From: Lactobacillus sp. ESL0677
GTDB lineage: Bacteria > Bacillota > Bacilli > Lactobacillales > Lactobacillaceae
DNA: 64,000 bases
Assembly: GCF_029392875.1 (NCBI RefSeq)
Contig: NZ_CP113946.1
Coordinates: forward strand, 744,001-808,000
Direction of reading: 5' to 3'
Part shown: one piece after another, positions 1-9,241 of the stretch
Numbering within the stretch: position 1 is the first letter of the stretch
Layout of the letters: every line of letters begins with the position of its first letter
The notes under the pieces: model-generated
Database searches by the model: none
What the model was told of the DNA's origin: nothing
The model's input: only the letters and a program-made list of their open reading frames with translations
Translations under genes and position numbers: made by a program

Positions 1-1
1 A

Positions 2-193
2 TATGCCATTCGATTATTTAATTCAACTTATCATGATGTTTTAGAACAAATCAAATTTAAGAAACAACTTAAAGTTGTGCAATTAGTTAATTTAAAAGAA
101 GAAAAAATTACAGATTTAGAAGTAAAAGAATGTAGGGCACGATTACCTAAAATAGGACATTCTAAGTTTTTAACAGTTTACTTTGAATTATAG
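2..193 (+). CDS. C-terminal end of an unidentified protein (cut by window edge)
   Basis: An open frame enters from the left edge and ends at TAG 191-193, giving the last 63 residues of a protein (visible end KFLTVYFEL). It is basic and has no motif I can assign. It ends 9 bases before the alpha-mannosidase, whose SD (ggaga) follows the stop directly, so the two are probably cotranscribed. A GntR/UTRA-type regulator is a common neighbour of such glycosidases and the tail is loosely compatible with one, but this is only a guess. Confidence 0.5.
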   Translation, partial: YAIRLFNSTYHDVLEQIKFKKQLKVVQLVNLKEEKITDLEVKECRARLPKIGHSKFLTVYFEL

Positions 194-202
194 GAGATAA
201 TT

Positions 203-2824
203 ATGGTTAAAGCATATTTTGTAAATCATACTCATTGGGATCGAGAATGGTATTTTACTACTCAAGATGCTCAAGTATTAAGTGATCAATTATTTACGCA
301 GGTTTTGGATGAACTAGAAGATCATCCTGAAGCTAATTTTACTTTGGATGGGCAGATGTCAATTGTAGATGATTACGTTGAAATACATCCCGAAGCCAAA
401 GAGAGAATCCATCGACTAGTTAATCGTAAGCAACTGTTTATTGGTCCATGGTATACACAAACTGATGCAATGACACCGAGCGCAGAGTCAATACTTCGAA
501 ATATTATTATTGGTATTCTAGATGCTAGAGAAAATTTTGGTGAGCCAATGATGCTTGGTTATTTGCCGGATACTTTTGGATTTAATGCTAATTTACCAAT
601 GTTACTTAATCAAGTAGGAATTCATGATTTTTTGTCTTGGCGTGGTACTAATTTCAAGCGACAAACAAAATCAGTTTATTTTAAATGGAAAGCTTTAGGA
701 GGTAAAGCAGTATTTGCTGCTAACTTCCCTTTGGGCTACTATACAGGTCAAATTGATCTAAAATCTAAACAAAATTTGAAAGAATTTGTAAAGAATCGCT
801 TGGACAAGGGAATTGAATTTGAGGCTAATCATGGAGATAATCAAGAGGTTTTAATTCCTTCTGGGATTGACCAAATGAATATTATTCATGATATTTCTAA
901 AACTTTAAATAAGGTAAATGAGTATTCTGATAATGATGTTGTAATTAGTAATTATCCTGAATTTATGGCTACATTAAGAAATAAAAAATTGCCTGAATAT
1001 CAAGGTGAGTTACGTTATCCAACTTATTCTAGAATTCATCGTACAATTACTTCAGTACGTTCACGCAATAAACGCAAGAACTTCCAACTTGAACAAATGG
1101 TTACTAAACGATTAGAACCTTTAATGGTGATTGCTAAGTATGCGCAAATTCCTATTTCTAATGGAATTGTAGTAAAGCTCTGGAAATTGTTATTTGACTT
1201 GCAGCCACATGACACAATGGGTGGTAGTGTTACTGATAATGTTGCAGTTGATATTAATCAACGTTTTAAGCAAGCCTTTGAGATTGCTGAAGGCGTGGAG
1301 AATTACATTAAGAAGCGGCTAGCACAAAGAATTGGTCTGACAGATCACGATGTAATCGTATTTAATACTGATCCGTATAAATTTAGTGGTCGTAAGATTG
1401 TAGAAATTATTAGTCGAACAGACCAAATCAAGTTTCCTAACAAATATCATGCAGTAATTATTAAAAAAGAAAAAGTACCAACAAGACCTCATATTATGCA
1501 GCTAACACCAAATGGCTTTGAGTTTAAAGATGAGCCAGGTTACTTTAAATTACAGATTAGTTTGCAAATGGATATGCAAGGACTAGGTTATCAAGTAGTT
1601 CATTTTGAGGATAGTACGAGTATATTATCAACGTTAGAAAATAACACTGGCAACACGATTACAAATAAAGATGTAAGTTTGTCATTTATAGACGGAAAGT
1701 TTACATTAACGGCTAATGGTAATTCTTTTGATGATGTAATTAGTATCTATGATCAAGCAAATGATGGGGATACTTATGATTATTCACCATTAGCAGGTGA
1801 TGAAGAAAAGAGATTACCTTGGAATGGCACTGTTCAAAAATTTAATTGTGATGATATTGAACAGTTACAACTTATTGGAGTTTGGCAAGTACCATATTCA
1901 CTTGATGATCGAAAATCGGGTTCAAATCAAAAATTAGTGTCAGTTAACTACAATTTGATTCTTTCTTTGACTAACAACACAGATGTTGTTTCAGCCAAGC
2001 TGAAGATTGATAACCAGGCATTGTCACATCGCTTAAGACTTAGAATTAAAACGGGAATCACTAGTGATTATGCGCATGCACAAATTCAAGGTGGCTTTAG
2101 GAAAACTAAGAATGAAGCAATTTCTGATAATTGGAACGATGAGTTTGTTGAAAAACCAGTAAATATTTATATCTTTGACCGTTTAGTAGGGCTTAGAGAT
2201 AAGGAAAAAGGATTATATTTCCTTGGTACTGGACAGAAAGAATACGAAAAAGTTGATGATTGTTTATTTATTACATTGATAGCGACAACAGGCCAATTAG
2301 GGAAGCCTAATCTTTTATGGCGACCAGGAAGAGCATCTGGTGATACCACTTCTGTGGGTCATATTATGATGCCAACTCCAATGGCTCAAGAATTAGGCGA
2401 AAACGAATTTAATTTTGGTATTTACGCGCCTAGTAAAAAAGATACTAGTGAGGAAAGATTAACAGAAATCATAAGAAAATGGTATTCAACAGCTGTTAGT
2501 TATCAAAAGCAGGAATACAACTTATTTGTTAATCGTTTAGATAATAAGCTGTGGGATATAGAGTTTGATAAGAATCTTTCAAAGCTAAAACTGAATGAAT
2601 CTTGGCTAAATATTAAAGATAATCTAGAAGTTTCTGCTTTATATGCATCGTATACGGCTAAGGATAATCTGGTTTTACGATTGTCTAATTTAACTAATCA
2701 AACAGTTGATGTTTCTTATTTGAAGGAACAAGGCTTTAGAGTGGTTAATGGTCTAGAAGAAGCAATTAAGCAGGATTTTTCAGTACCGCCTTATGATATG
2801 TTGACAATTATGAAACATATTTAA
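203..2824 (+). CDS. mngB: GH38 alpha-mannosidase, MngB-like
   Basis: This is a glycoside hydrolase family 38 enzyme predicted to cleave alpha-mannosides, probably phosphorylated ones arriving through a PTS, in the cytoplasm. The N-terminus has the metal site HTHWDREW (residues 9-16). GPWYTQTDAM (81-90) and YLPDTFGFN (about 120-128, with the predicted nucleophile Asp) follow, and LQPHDTMGG near residue 336 supplies a further metal ligand. Length (873 aa) and order of motifs resemble E. coli MngB, the 2-O-(6-phosphomannosyl)-glycerate hydrolase. No signal peptide is present. SD ggaga lies just before the ATG. It is followed by a PTS-type regulator and a sugar kinase, and lies in the same island as a mannose-family PTS. 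The exact substrate is not determinable from sequence. Confidence 0.88.
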   Translation: MVKAYFVNHTHWDREWYFTTQDAQVLSDQLFTQVLDELEDHPEANFTLDGQMSIVDDYVEIHPEAKERIHRLVNRKQLFIGPWYTQTDAMTPSAESILRNIIIGILDARENFGEPMMLGYLPDTFGFNANLPMLLNQVGIHDFLSWRGTNFKRQTKSVYFKWKALGGKAVFAANFPLGYYTGQIDLKSKQNLKEFVKNRLDKGIEFEANHGDNQEVLIPSGIDQMNIIHDISKTLNKVNEYSDNDVVISNYPEFMATLRNKKLPEYQGELRYPTYSRIHRTITSVRSRNKRKNFQLEQMVTKRLEPLMVIAKYAQIPISNGIVVKLWKLLFDLQPHDTMGGSVTDNVAVDINQRFKQAFEIAEGVENYIKKRLAQRIGLTDHDVIVFNTDPYKFSGRKIVEIISRTDQIKFPNKYHAVIIKKEKVPTRPHIMQLTPNGFEFKDEPGYFKLQISLQMDMQGLGYQVVHFEDSTSILSTLENNTGNTITNKDVSLSFIDGKFTLTANGNSFDDVISIYDQANDGDTYDYSPLAGDEEKRLPWNGTVQKFNCDDIEQLQLIGVWQVPYSLDDRKSGSNQKLVSVNYNLILSLTNNTDVVSAKLKIDNQALSHRLRLRIKTGITSDYAHAQIQGGFRKTKNEAISDNWNDEFVEKPVNIYIFDRLVGLRDKEKGLYFLGTGQKEYEKVDDCLFITLIATTGQLGKPNLLWRPGRASGDTTSVGHIMMPTPMAQELGENEFNFGIYAPSKKDTSEERLTEIIRKWYSTAVSYQKQEYNLFVNRLDNKLWDIEFDKNLSKLKLNESWLNIKDNLEVSALYASYTAKDNLVLRLSNLTNQTVDVSYLKEQGFRVVNGLEEAIKQDFSVPPYDMLTIMKHI

Positions 2825-2865
2825 AGCAATAGTAAAGTTTTATGGGACAAGGTAAGTGTGTATGC

Positions 2866-4791
2866 ATGAAATTATCTTATAAACGTCTCAGCGATATTCT
2901 TAGTGTTTTACTTAGGAATACTACCAATAAATATCTTTCAGCATCTTATATTGCTAAAAAATTTAATGTTAGTACAAGAACAATTAGATCAGATATTAAC
3001 GAACTAAATAAGGAATTAGTTGACTTTGACGTGGAAATCAAAAATAAACGTGGAGCTGGTTTTTATATTAAAAATCTAGATTCTGAAAAACGTTCAAAGC
3101 TATTAGATATTGTTCATAATAATGTACCGGCTACTAATTTTGTTGAAAGAATTAATGAAGTAGAACAATTTTTGTTAGTTAACAATCGTTCTAACTTACT
3201 AGATTTAACTACTAACTTATTTATTAGCGATAATACTTTTTTTGCCTATCTTGTAACGATAAAGAAAGATTTTGAGGACTTTAATTTAAAGATAAGTAGG
3301 AAGGGCGATGTCTTTAGTGTTATTGGTACAGAAGCTGCAAAACGTAATTTTATTATTTCAAAATTAGTTAATAAGAAATCAAATTCATATATCATTGATT
3401 TTACAAAACAAGAAAGAGCAATTTTTAAGAATGTAGACTTAGAAAAACTTAAAAACCTGATACATGGTTTTTTACGGCATTATAGTTATCGTATTCCAGA
3501 TATGAATACCAAAAATATTATTTTACATACTGCATTGACTATCTCTAGGGATAAAATGGGATTTCATTTAGAGGCAGCAGCAAAAGTTAAAGTTAAAAAA
3601 GTTGTCTTGTTGACTTTACAGAAATTAATTTCACAAATTGAAGCAAGTTTTTCTGTGTCTTTTAATGAATACGAAAAGAAAGATTTAATTTATCATTTTG
3701 CAATGAATTACCCTGAATGTATGGAGATAGATGAAAATACTCAGAAGGGAATAAAAGATAGCGTTGATACCTTTTTACTTAATATAAAAAAAGAATTCGC
3801 TGTTGATTTAACAAAAGATACTGAATTACATATAAATCTAATACAGCATTTAAGTAATTTGGTTAAAATCAAGGATTCTAATGGTAGTCGTAAAAATCCT
3901 TTACTAAGTGTGATTTTGTCAACTTTTCCGTATGCTTATGAGATTACGGCTTATGCAACACCAATTTTAGAACGTCAGCTGGATTTAAAGCTAAATGATG
4001 ATGAAATATCATTTATCACACTTCATATTGGTGCGGCAATTGAGCGACAAGATAAAATTTCAACGAAAAAAAGAGTTGCTTTGATTTGCGGTACTGGTGT
4101 CTCTACAGCGGCATTGGTTAGAGCAAAACTACAAGCTCAATTTTCATCATTTTTGGAAATTACAGGTACTTATACTTACGATGAGTACTTAGAAGGTAAT
4201 GCTTTAGGAAATGACTTTTTGATTTCAACAATACCAATTAATGATTCAAAAATTCCAGTAGTTCAAATCGACCTGACTAACTTTCATAATGATATTATCC
4301 AATTATCTGATTATTTAAAGTCACTAATTAATCCGTATCGAGCTATTGATAAGTTGTTTGATGAGGAAAATATTTATCTTATTGATCATGTAGTGACCAA
4401 AGAGCAGTTGCTTAATATGCTAATCAAGCAATTGGAAAGTAAAAAGATAGTAACAAAAGATTATCTTTCTAAAGTGTATGAGAGAGAAAAGATGTATTCA
4501 ACTGCTATTGGTGGAAAAATTGCAGTTCCACATTCATTAGGATATGCTACTAATATTTCGAAGGTATCTTTTGCCAGATTGAGTAAACCGATTAAGTGGG
4601 ATGATAAGAATGAAGTTAAGTATGTGTTTCTACTTGCAATAGCTCGAAAAGATTATCTAAGTGTACAGAAATTATTTGATTTTATTGTAGATTTACAAAC
4701 TAATTCTACGTTTCGGCAAATAATAGATAAAAGTAATAAATCACAAGATATTAAAGAAGCGTTTAGTTCTTTAATAAAGTCAAGCTATTAA
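2866..4791 (+). CDS. PRD-containing transcriptional activator/antiterminator with EIIB and EIIA domains (BglG/MtlR type)
   Basis: This is a PTS-controlled regulator. The N-terminal helix-turn-helix (residues about 5-60, with STRTIRSDINELN) is followed by PRD-like regions to about 395. A GatB-like EIIB domain carries its Cys in CGTGVSTAAL near residue 408, and a C-terminal fructose-type EIIA domain carries its phosphorylatable His in IAVPHS near residue 556. The frame opens at ATG 2842, but that ATG has no SD; ATG 2866 has agg upstream, though at long spacing, and begins MKLSYKRLSDIL, the usual N-terminus, so I chose it. It probably responds to sugar flux and controls the mannosidase-kinase genes. 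All expected phosphorylation residues are present, unlike the second regulator at 11895. Confidence 0.85.
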   Translation: MKLSYKRLSDILSVLLRNTTNKYLSASYIAKKFNVSTRTIRSDINELNKELVDFDVEIKNKRGAGFYIKNLDSEKRSKLLDIVHNNVPATNFVERINEVEQFLLVNNRSNLLDLTTNLFISDNTFFAYLVTIKKDFEDFNLKISRKGDVFSVIGTEAAKRNFIISKLVNKKSNSYIIDFTKQERAIFKNVDLEKLKNLIHGFLRHYSYRIPDMNTKNIILHTALTISRDKMGFHLEAAAKVKVKKVVLLTLQKLISQIEASFSVSFNEYEKKDLIYHFAMNYPECMEIDENTQKGIKDSVDTFLLNIKKEFAVDLTKDTELHINLIQHLSNLVKIKDSNGSRKNPLLSVILSTFPYAYEITAYATPILERQLDLKLNDDEISFITLHIGAAIERQDKISTKKRVALICGTGVSTAALVRAKLQAQFSSFLEITGTYTYDEYLEGNALGNDFLISTIPINDSKIPVVQIDLTNFHNDIIQLSDYLKSLINPYRAIDKLFDEENIYLIDHVVTKEQLLNMLIKQLESKKIVTKDYLSKVYEREKMYSTAIGGKIAVPHSLGYATNISKVSFARLSKPIKWDDKNEVKYVFLLAIARKDYLSVQKLFDFIVDLQTNSTFRQIIDKSNKSQDIKEAFSSLIKSSY

Positions 4792-4806
4792 TAAAAAGAG
4801 GGAAAA

Positions 4807-5766
4807 ATATTATTTGGTTCAATTGAAGCAGGCGGTACTAAATTTGTTTGTGCTGTTGGCAATGAAAATTATCAGGTTAAAGATTCAATTACGATACCGA
4901 CTACTGGTCCACAAGAGACGCTAAATAATGTAAAAGACTATTTTAGTCAATTTAATCTTGACGCATTAAGTATTGCCTCATTTGGTCCAATTGAAATTAG
5001 GAAAAATGCAGTTAATTATGACTATATCACAACCACTCCTAAAAAAGGTTGGGAAAACACTAATATTGTTGGGAGTCTTAGTGAAAAAATAAAAGTTCCA
5101 ACTTTCTTTACTACTGACGTTAATGGCTCGGCTTATGGTGAATATGTTATGTCTAAATTATTCAATGAGGACATTGATTCTTTGGTATATTACACAATAG
5201 GTACTGGAGTCGGTGGTGGAGCAATTATTAATGGAAATATTGTTGGAACATTGGGACATCCGGAAATGGGTCATGTATTAGTTAAACGACATCCAGACGA
5301 TTTAGATTTTGCAGGTATTTGTCCATATCATAAAGATTGTTTAGAAGGATTAGTTTCAGGACCAACCTTTGAAGCTAGGCTAGGTAAAAAAGGAGCAGAT
5401 GTGCCACTAACTGAACCCATTTGGAATATTATTAGTTACTACATAGCTCAAGCTACTTTACAAGCTACATTAATTTTAAGACCAGATAAAATTGTTTTTG
5501 GCGGCGGTGTAACTAGCGAAGAATTATTGAAAAAAGTTAGACTAGATTTTGAAGAAATGTTGAATGATTATGTTAAAGTTCCACCTCTGAAACATTATAT
5601 TACAGTGCCTGAAGTGACGGGCAACGGTTCAGCTACAGTAGGTAATTTTGCCTTAGCAAGAAAGTTATTACTAAGTGAAATTTATTTCTATCAAAAGAAC
5701 GATGTATTTCTCAACATCGTTCTTTTTTATTGTTTACTTTTTAGATATTTTTTAATTTTATTGTAA
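4807..5766 (+). CDS. ROK-family fructokinase-like sugar kinase with lost ATG start and extended C-terminus (possibly decaying)
   Basis: This is a ROK-family sugar kinase (fructo/mannokinase type). Homology starts at LFGSIEAGGTKFVCAVG, the family N-terminus with the ATP phosphate loop, directly after an ATA codon at 4807 where ATG is expected; gaggg at 4798-4802 is the SD. The first in-frame ATG is at 5149 and would delete the ATP site. GTGVGGGAI, HPEMGHVLVKRH and the zinc motif CPYHKDC are intact. The reading frame then runs through the terminator at 5693-5726 and about 40 bases into the convergent lysR gene, so the natural stop also seems lost; both other frames close just after LARKLLL. No internal stop exists, so it may still be made weakly or may be an early pseudogene. 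Confidence 0.75.
   Translation: MLFGSIEAGGTKFVCAVGNENYQVKDSITIPTTGPQETLNNVKDYFSQFNLDALSIASFGPIEIRKNAVNYDYITTTPKKGWENTNIVGSLSEKIKVPTFFTTDVNGSAYGEYVMSKLFNEDIDSLVYYTIGTGVGGGAIINGNIVGTLGHPEMGHVLVKRHPDDLDFAGICPYHKDCLEGLVSGPTFEARLGKKGADVPLTEPIWNIISYYIAQATLQATLILRPDKIVFGGGVTSEELLKKVRLDFEEMLNDYVKVPPLKHYITVPEVTGNGSATVGNFALARKLLLSEIYFYQKNDVFLNIVLFYCLLFRYFLILL
5693..5732. terminator. Rho-independent terminator between the ROK kinase and lysR
   Basis: A perfect 13-bp stem (5693-5705 with 5714-5726) with an 8-base loop and T-rich flanks on both strands. It can stop transcripts from both convergent genes. It lies inside the 3' extension of the kinase frame. Confidence 0.85.
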
Positions 5767-6572
5767 AGTGATGAATTTTCTCTACGAATATAAAAACCAT
5801 AGCTAGCTTTCATTGGCCAGTCAATATTTTTCTTAATGTAAGGTGCACATAGATCAGCAATTGATTTAGGTACTAATAAATAATAATTATTAAATTGACA
5901 TTTATTGATTTGTGCTCGATCTAAAATCATGTAGGTTTTTAAGGAAATATCATATTTAGACTGCATTATTAGATTTTTGAATAATTGCATGTCATTGGTT
6001 ACATTTGAAGCGGGAATTGCAACAGTTTTATGATTTAAGTCTTTAAGGGTGATTACTTCGTTAGACTTTAATGAATCTTGAGCAGGAATAGTTAGTACAT
6101 AAGGTACTGATGTAACTTTTAAAAAGGAAAATCCTTGCTTTTCAATCGGTTCTTTACTATAGAGCATTTCAAGTAAATCAATATTATTAGGTATGTGATT
6201 ATAATCTAGAACTTCTTTGAAAACTAATTTTGTGTCTGAAGAAAAAATAGTATTGCTAATTGCTTTTAAAAGCTTTTGCTTATTCAGATATCCTGAGCCT
6301 ACTACTATTTGGAGATGAAAAGCTGCTAATTTTTTCTCAATACTAGTACACAGCTGAACAATTTTGTGAGCTTCGGCTAAAAATACTTTGCCTGCTTCAG
6401 TTAAACGAACACCATGAGAAGTTCTGCTAAACAATTTTAAGCCAAGCCTGTTTTCAAGATTATTAATTTGTTGTGCAACAGCAGCTTTTGAGATATATAA
6501 GTTTTTGGCAGCTTGTGAAAAACTACTGGTTTGGGCGACTTCAATAAAAGTATCTATTTCGTGATTATACAT
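5727..6572 (-). CDS. LysR-family transcriptional regulator
   Basis: This is a LysR-type regulator of about 281 aa. The N-terminal winged helix-turn-helix (about residues 1-60, with SSFSQAAKNLYISKAAVAQ) is typical, and the rest is a diverged effector-binding domain. The frame extends upstream to 6626, but MYNHEIDTFIEVAQ at 6572 matches the family start and has an SD (agaag). It is transcribed divergently from the flavoprotein at 6690, and such pairs usually mean the LysR protein controls its neighbour. A CGTG-N8-CACG inverted repeat at 6662-6677 in the intergenic region is a candidate site. The inducer is unknown. Confidence 0.85.
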   Translation of the reverse strand: MYNHEIDTFIEVAQTSSFSQAAKNLYISKAAVAQQINNLENRLGLKLFSRTSHGVRLTEAGKVFLAEAHKIVQLCTSIEKKLAAFHLQIVVGSGYLNKQKLLKAISNTIFSSDTKLVFKEVLDYNHIPNNIDLLEMLYSKEPIEKQGFSFLKVTSVPYVLTIPAQDSLKSNEVITLKDLNHKTVAIPASNVTNDMQLFKNLIMQSKYDISLKTYMILDRAQINKCQFNNYYLLVPKSIADLCAPYIKKNIDWPMKASYGFYIRRENSSLYNKIKKYLKSKQ

Positions 6573-6689
6573 ACAAAAATCTTCTTTGCGTAAAGTATAA
6601 CCTATTCGCTGTAGGTACTCAATCAATTCTTCAGTAATAAATAAAGCGCATAAAATAAATACGTGAATAAAAACACGAGGAGGATAATT

Positions 6690-8156
6690 ATGGATTTTGA
6701 TATTGTTGTAGTTGGTGCAGGTGCCTCAGGGATTAGTAGTGCTTTAAGTGCTGCTCAAAGCGGTGCTAAGGTTGCTTTACTAGAAAAGGGTGAAAAATAT
6801 GGTGGTGCTGGAATGTTTGGAGCACAAGGCCTATTTGCAGTTGGTAGTAAGGAACAGCTTAAACGCGGTGAGGAATATACTATTAAAGATGCATATAATG
6901 AAATCATGAATTATACGCACCATTCATCTAATGCTCGTATGGTTAAAGCAATTTTAAGAGAATCAGCATCTACGATTGACTGGATGAAAGAAAATGGCCT
7001 TGATAGTGAGTTAGTTACGAATACTCAGGAAGTGCATCAAGAACATCCTAGAACTTACCATCAATTTATTGACAAGTTTAATGGCTTTAAGAGGATTATT
7101 GACAATTTCATCAAGTCTGGTGGCATTCTCATGACAAATACTAGTGGGCAAGAATTGATTCAGCAAGATGGCAGGATTATTGGAATTAAAATTGTTAAGA
7201 ATAATAAAGAAGAAATTTTAAATACTAAAGCAGTTATTTTGGCTGACGGCGGTTTTGTTGGTAATGATGCCGAAGTTAAGCAATATGCTAAGATTGATAG
7301 TCAAAAAATGTATTCAATGGGCGAGCGTAAGGCTGTTGGCGATGGTTTACGCATGCTTAAGGAAGTTGGTGGTGTTAATAATTATAAGAGAATTTTTGAA
7401 AACCATGCAGCTACTGTATATTCAGAGAATAATCCTAAGTGGCATAACAATACGATCTTTACATTGACAAATTTACCTAGTTTATGGATTGATGCCGAAG
7501 GCAAGAGATTTACTAATGAGGACATTGTTTATGACTTTGCTCTTTGGGGTGATACAGTTTATCAAGCAGGCGGTTGTTATTACTTTTTACTTGATCAGAA
7601 GTTAGTTGACTATTTAAAGTTGCATTCACTCGATTGGACTGATTCATTTGAAAGAACATTTAGACTACTTGATGGTCAGAAAATGACGTATCAAGTTGGT
7701 CCATTCCCACAAATTGACAGTGATTTGCAGGAAGCTATTACTGAAGGAGTAGGGGTTAAGGCGTCAGATCTTGTTGAGTTAGCCAAAAAGATTGATGTTG
7801 AGCCAGCTACTCTGAAAAATAGTGTAACTAGATATAATCAATTAGTTAAAAAGGGTGAAGATACTGATTTTTATAAAGACAGTAAATTTATGGATGTTGC
7901 TGTTGAACAAGGCCCATTTTATGCAATTCGTTCTAATTCTACGACACTCGGTACTGTTGGTGGCGCCTTGGTCAATGAAAGCTTCCAAGCATTGACTAGT
8001 AATAGAAAAGTTATTCCAGGCGTATATGTAGTTGGAAACAATGCAGGTGGTCTTTTTGATTCTTCTTATCCAACAATAGAAGGATTAAGTAATGCATTTG
8101 CGTGGAATTCAGGAAGAATTGCTGGTCTTGTTGCAGCCCAGTCTATTAAGAAATAA
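6690..8156 (+). CDS. FAD-dependent oxidoreductase, fumarate reductase/flavocytochrome c family
   Basis: This is a soluble FAD-binding protein of the fumarate reductase/urocanate reductase/ketosteroid dehydrogenase superfamily, 488 aa. The Rossmann motif VVVGAGASG starts near residue 6, EKGEKYGGAG follows, and the C-terminal FAD-closing region GVYVVGNNAGGL...GLSNAFAWNSGRIAG is intact. The ORF opens at GTG 6663, but ATG 6690 preceded by gaggagga is clearly the start. It has no signal peptide, heme motif or FMN-attachment domain, so the electron donor is not visible. The adjacent divergent LysR gene probably regulates it. In lactobacilli such enzymes reduce fumarate or other enoates; the substrate here is unknown. 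Confidence 0.85.
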   Translation: MDFDIVVVGAGASGISSALSAAQSGAKVALLEKGEKYGGAGMFGAQGLFAVGSKEQLKRGEEYTIKDAYNEIMNYTHHSSNARMVKAILRESASTIDWMKENGLDSELVTNTQEVHQEHPRTYHQFIDKFNGFKRIIDNFIKSGGILMTNTSGQELIQQDGRIIGIKIVKNNKEEILNTKAVILADGGFVGNDAEVKQYAKIDSQKMYSMGERKAVGDGLRMLKEVGGVNNYKRIFENHAATVYSENNPKWHNNTIFTLTNLPSLWIDAEGKRFTNEDIVYDFALWGDTVYQAGGCYYFLLDQKLVDYLKLHSLDWTDSFERTFRLLDGQKMTYQVGPFPQIDSDLQEAITEGVGVKASDLVELAKKIDVEPATLKNSVTRYNQLVKKGEDTDFYKDSKFMDVAVEQGPFYAIRSNSTTLGTVGGALVNESFQALTSNRKVIPGVYVVGNNAGGLFDSSYPTIEGLSNAFAWNSGRIAGLVAAQSIKK

Positions 8157-8178
8157 TTGATTAATTAGGATAATAAAG

Positions 8179-8209
8179 TAGGTAGAGTAAATAGCTCTAT
8201 CTATTTTTA
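8179..8209 (+). terminator. Terminator of the flavoprotein gene
   Basis: A 9-bp stem (8179-8187 with 8195-8203, one G-U pair) and a 7-base loop, followed by a short T tract. Confidence 0.65.
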
Positions 8210-8269
8210 TTTATAATATTTTTAATATTATATAGCTTTAATGCACTATTAATGGTGCAAAAGTAATGG

Positions 8270-8293
8270 TAGAAAGCGCTTGCTAGATATAAT
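8270..8293 (+). promoter_or_regulatory. Catabolite-response-like site overlapping the PTS promoter
   Basis: Bases 8270-8284 (tagaaagcgcttgct) match the CcpA operator consensus WTGWAARCGYTWWCW at 13 of 15 positions. A perfect TATAAT -10 box follows at 8288-8293 with no good -35, so bound CcpA would cover the promoter. This predicts catabolite repression of the mannose-family PTS operon. Confidence 0.6.
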
Positions 8294-8346
8294 AAACTGA
8301 TTTCTAAGCAAATGCTTAATTTAATATTTATTTTTAAAGGAAGATG

Positions 8347-8784
8347 ATGCGAATGGAAAAGCAAGTTGCACTATTCATTATGACACATGGTAACTTTGGT
8401 AAAGCTGCATTAGAAAGTGCGGAGTTAATAGTAGGAAAGCAGACAAATTGTGCTGAGCAGAGCGTTTTTTTAGTTGATAATGTTGATGAACTAAAAAAAC
8501 AAGTATTGGAAAAGATTAAAACCTTGGATACTGATAAAGGACTGCTTATTTTAACTGATATTGTTGGTGGCACACCAACTAATCTAGCGAGTACATTACT
8601 AACAGATGATAATGTTCTGTTAGCATCAGGTTTAAATTTACCAGTTTTATTAGAAGTTTTAATGAACAGAGATAAAGATTTGCAATCATTAAAAGCAATA
8701 ATTTTAAAAACTTATTCTAACGGGATGACCATTAGAACTTATCAAGATTTACAGGAGGATGATGAAGATGAGTATAGTCTTTAG
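8347..8784 (+). CDS. Mannose/fructose/sorbose-family PTS, EIIA component
   Basis: This is the EIIA domain protein of a mannose-class PTS, about 145 aa. The phosphorylatable His is in FIMTHGNFGKAA near residue 14, and LTDIVGGTPTNLA (about 75-88) is the other family signature. aaagga at 8336-8341 serves ATGs at 8347 or 8353. It begins an operon EIIA-EIIB-EIIC-EIID with overlapping genes and overlaps EIIB by 17 bases. EIIA takes phosphate from HPr and passes it to EIIB. Mannose-class PTS can carry mannose, glucose, N-acetylglucosamine, sorbose or disaccharides; specificity cannot be read here. Confidence 0.9.
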   Translation: MRMEKQVALFIMTHGNFGKAALESAELIVGKQTNCAEQSVFLVDNVDELKKQVLEKIKTLDTDKGLLILTDIVGGTPTNLASTLLTDDNVLLASGLNLPVLLEVLMNRDKDLQSLKAIILKTYSNGMTIRTYQDLQEDDEDEYSL

Positions 8785-9241
8785 TCGAATTGATGATCGT
8801 TTAATTCATGGTCAGGTAGTGACAACTTGGTCAAATACATACAATATAGAACAAATAATTGTTTTAAATGATAAAGTTGCTAATGATCAAACGCAAAAAA
8901 ATATTTTAAAGATGGCAGCACCAGCTGGAATTAAGGTACAAACATTTCCAATTAAAAAATTTGGCCAGATTATTAAAACAAATAAAATTACTAGACGAAC
9001 TATGTTGATCTTTACTACTAGTGAAGATGTACTTACTGCTGTTGATGCTGGAATACCAGTTAAAGAATTAAATGTTGGTGGCATGCGTTATCAGCCAGGG
9101 AGAGAAAAGATAACTAAAGCAGTCGCAGTAACGCCAGACGAAAAGGAAGCTTTTAAGCAATTAATTGCTAAAGGAGTAAAGATTACAATTCAAATGGTTC
9201 CAAATGACGAAAAGATTGATTTAGAGGAGGTTATCAAATGA
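8768..9241 (+). CDS. Mannose/fructose/sorbose-family PTS, EIIB component
   Basis: This is a mannose-class EIIB of 157 aa. The active-site His lies in RIDDRLIHGQVV (about residue 14), and the domain runs to the end (KITIQMVPNDEK). The frame opens at 8759, but that ATG touches the SD aggagg (8753-8758); ATG 8768 has correct spacing and gives the standard N-terminus MSIVFSRIDDR. It passes phosphate from EIIA to the sugar entering through EIIC/EIID and overlaps both neighbours, so the four proteins are translationally coupled. Confidence 0.9.
   Translation: MSIVFSRIDDRLIHGQVVTTWSNTYNIEQIIVLNDKVANDQTQKNILKMAAPAGIKVQTFPIKKFGQIIKTNKITRRTMLIFTTSEDVLTAVDAGIPVKELNVGGMRYQPGREKITKAVAVTPDEKEAFKQLIAKGVKITIQMVPNDEKIDLEEVIK

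Noticed and set aside
5149..5766. Independent 205-aa kinase gene starting at ATG 5149
   Set aside because: It lacks the ATP-binding N-terminus that is present upstream in the same frame; the full-length frame from 4807 is the real unit.
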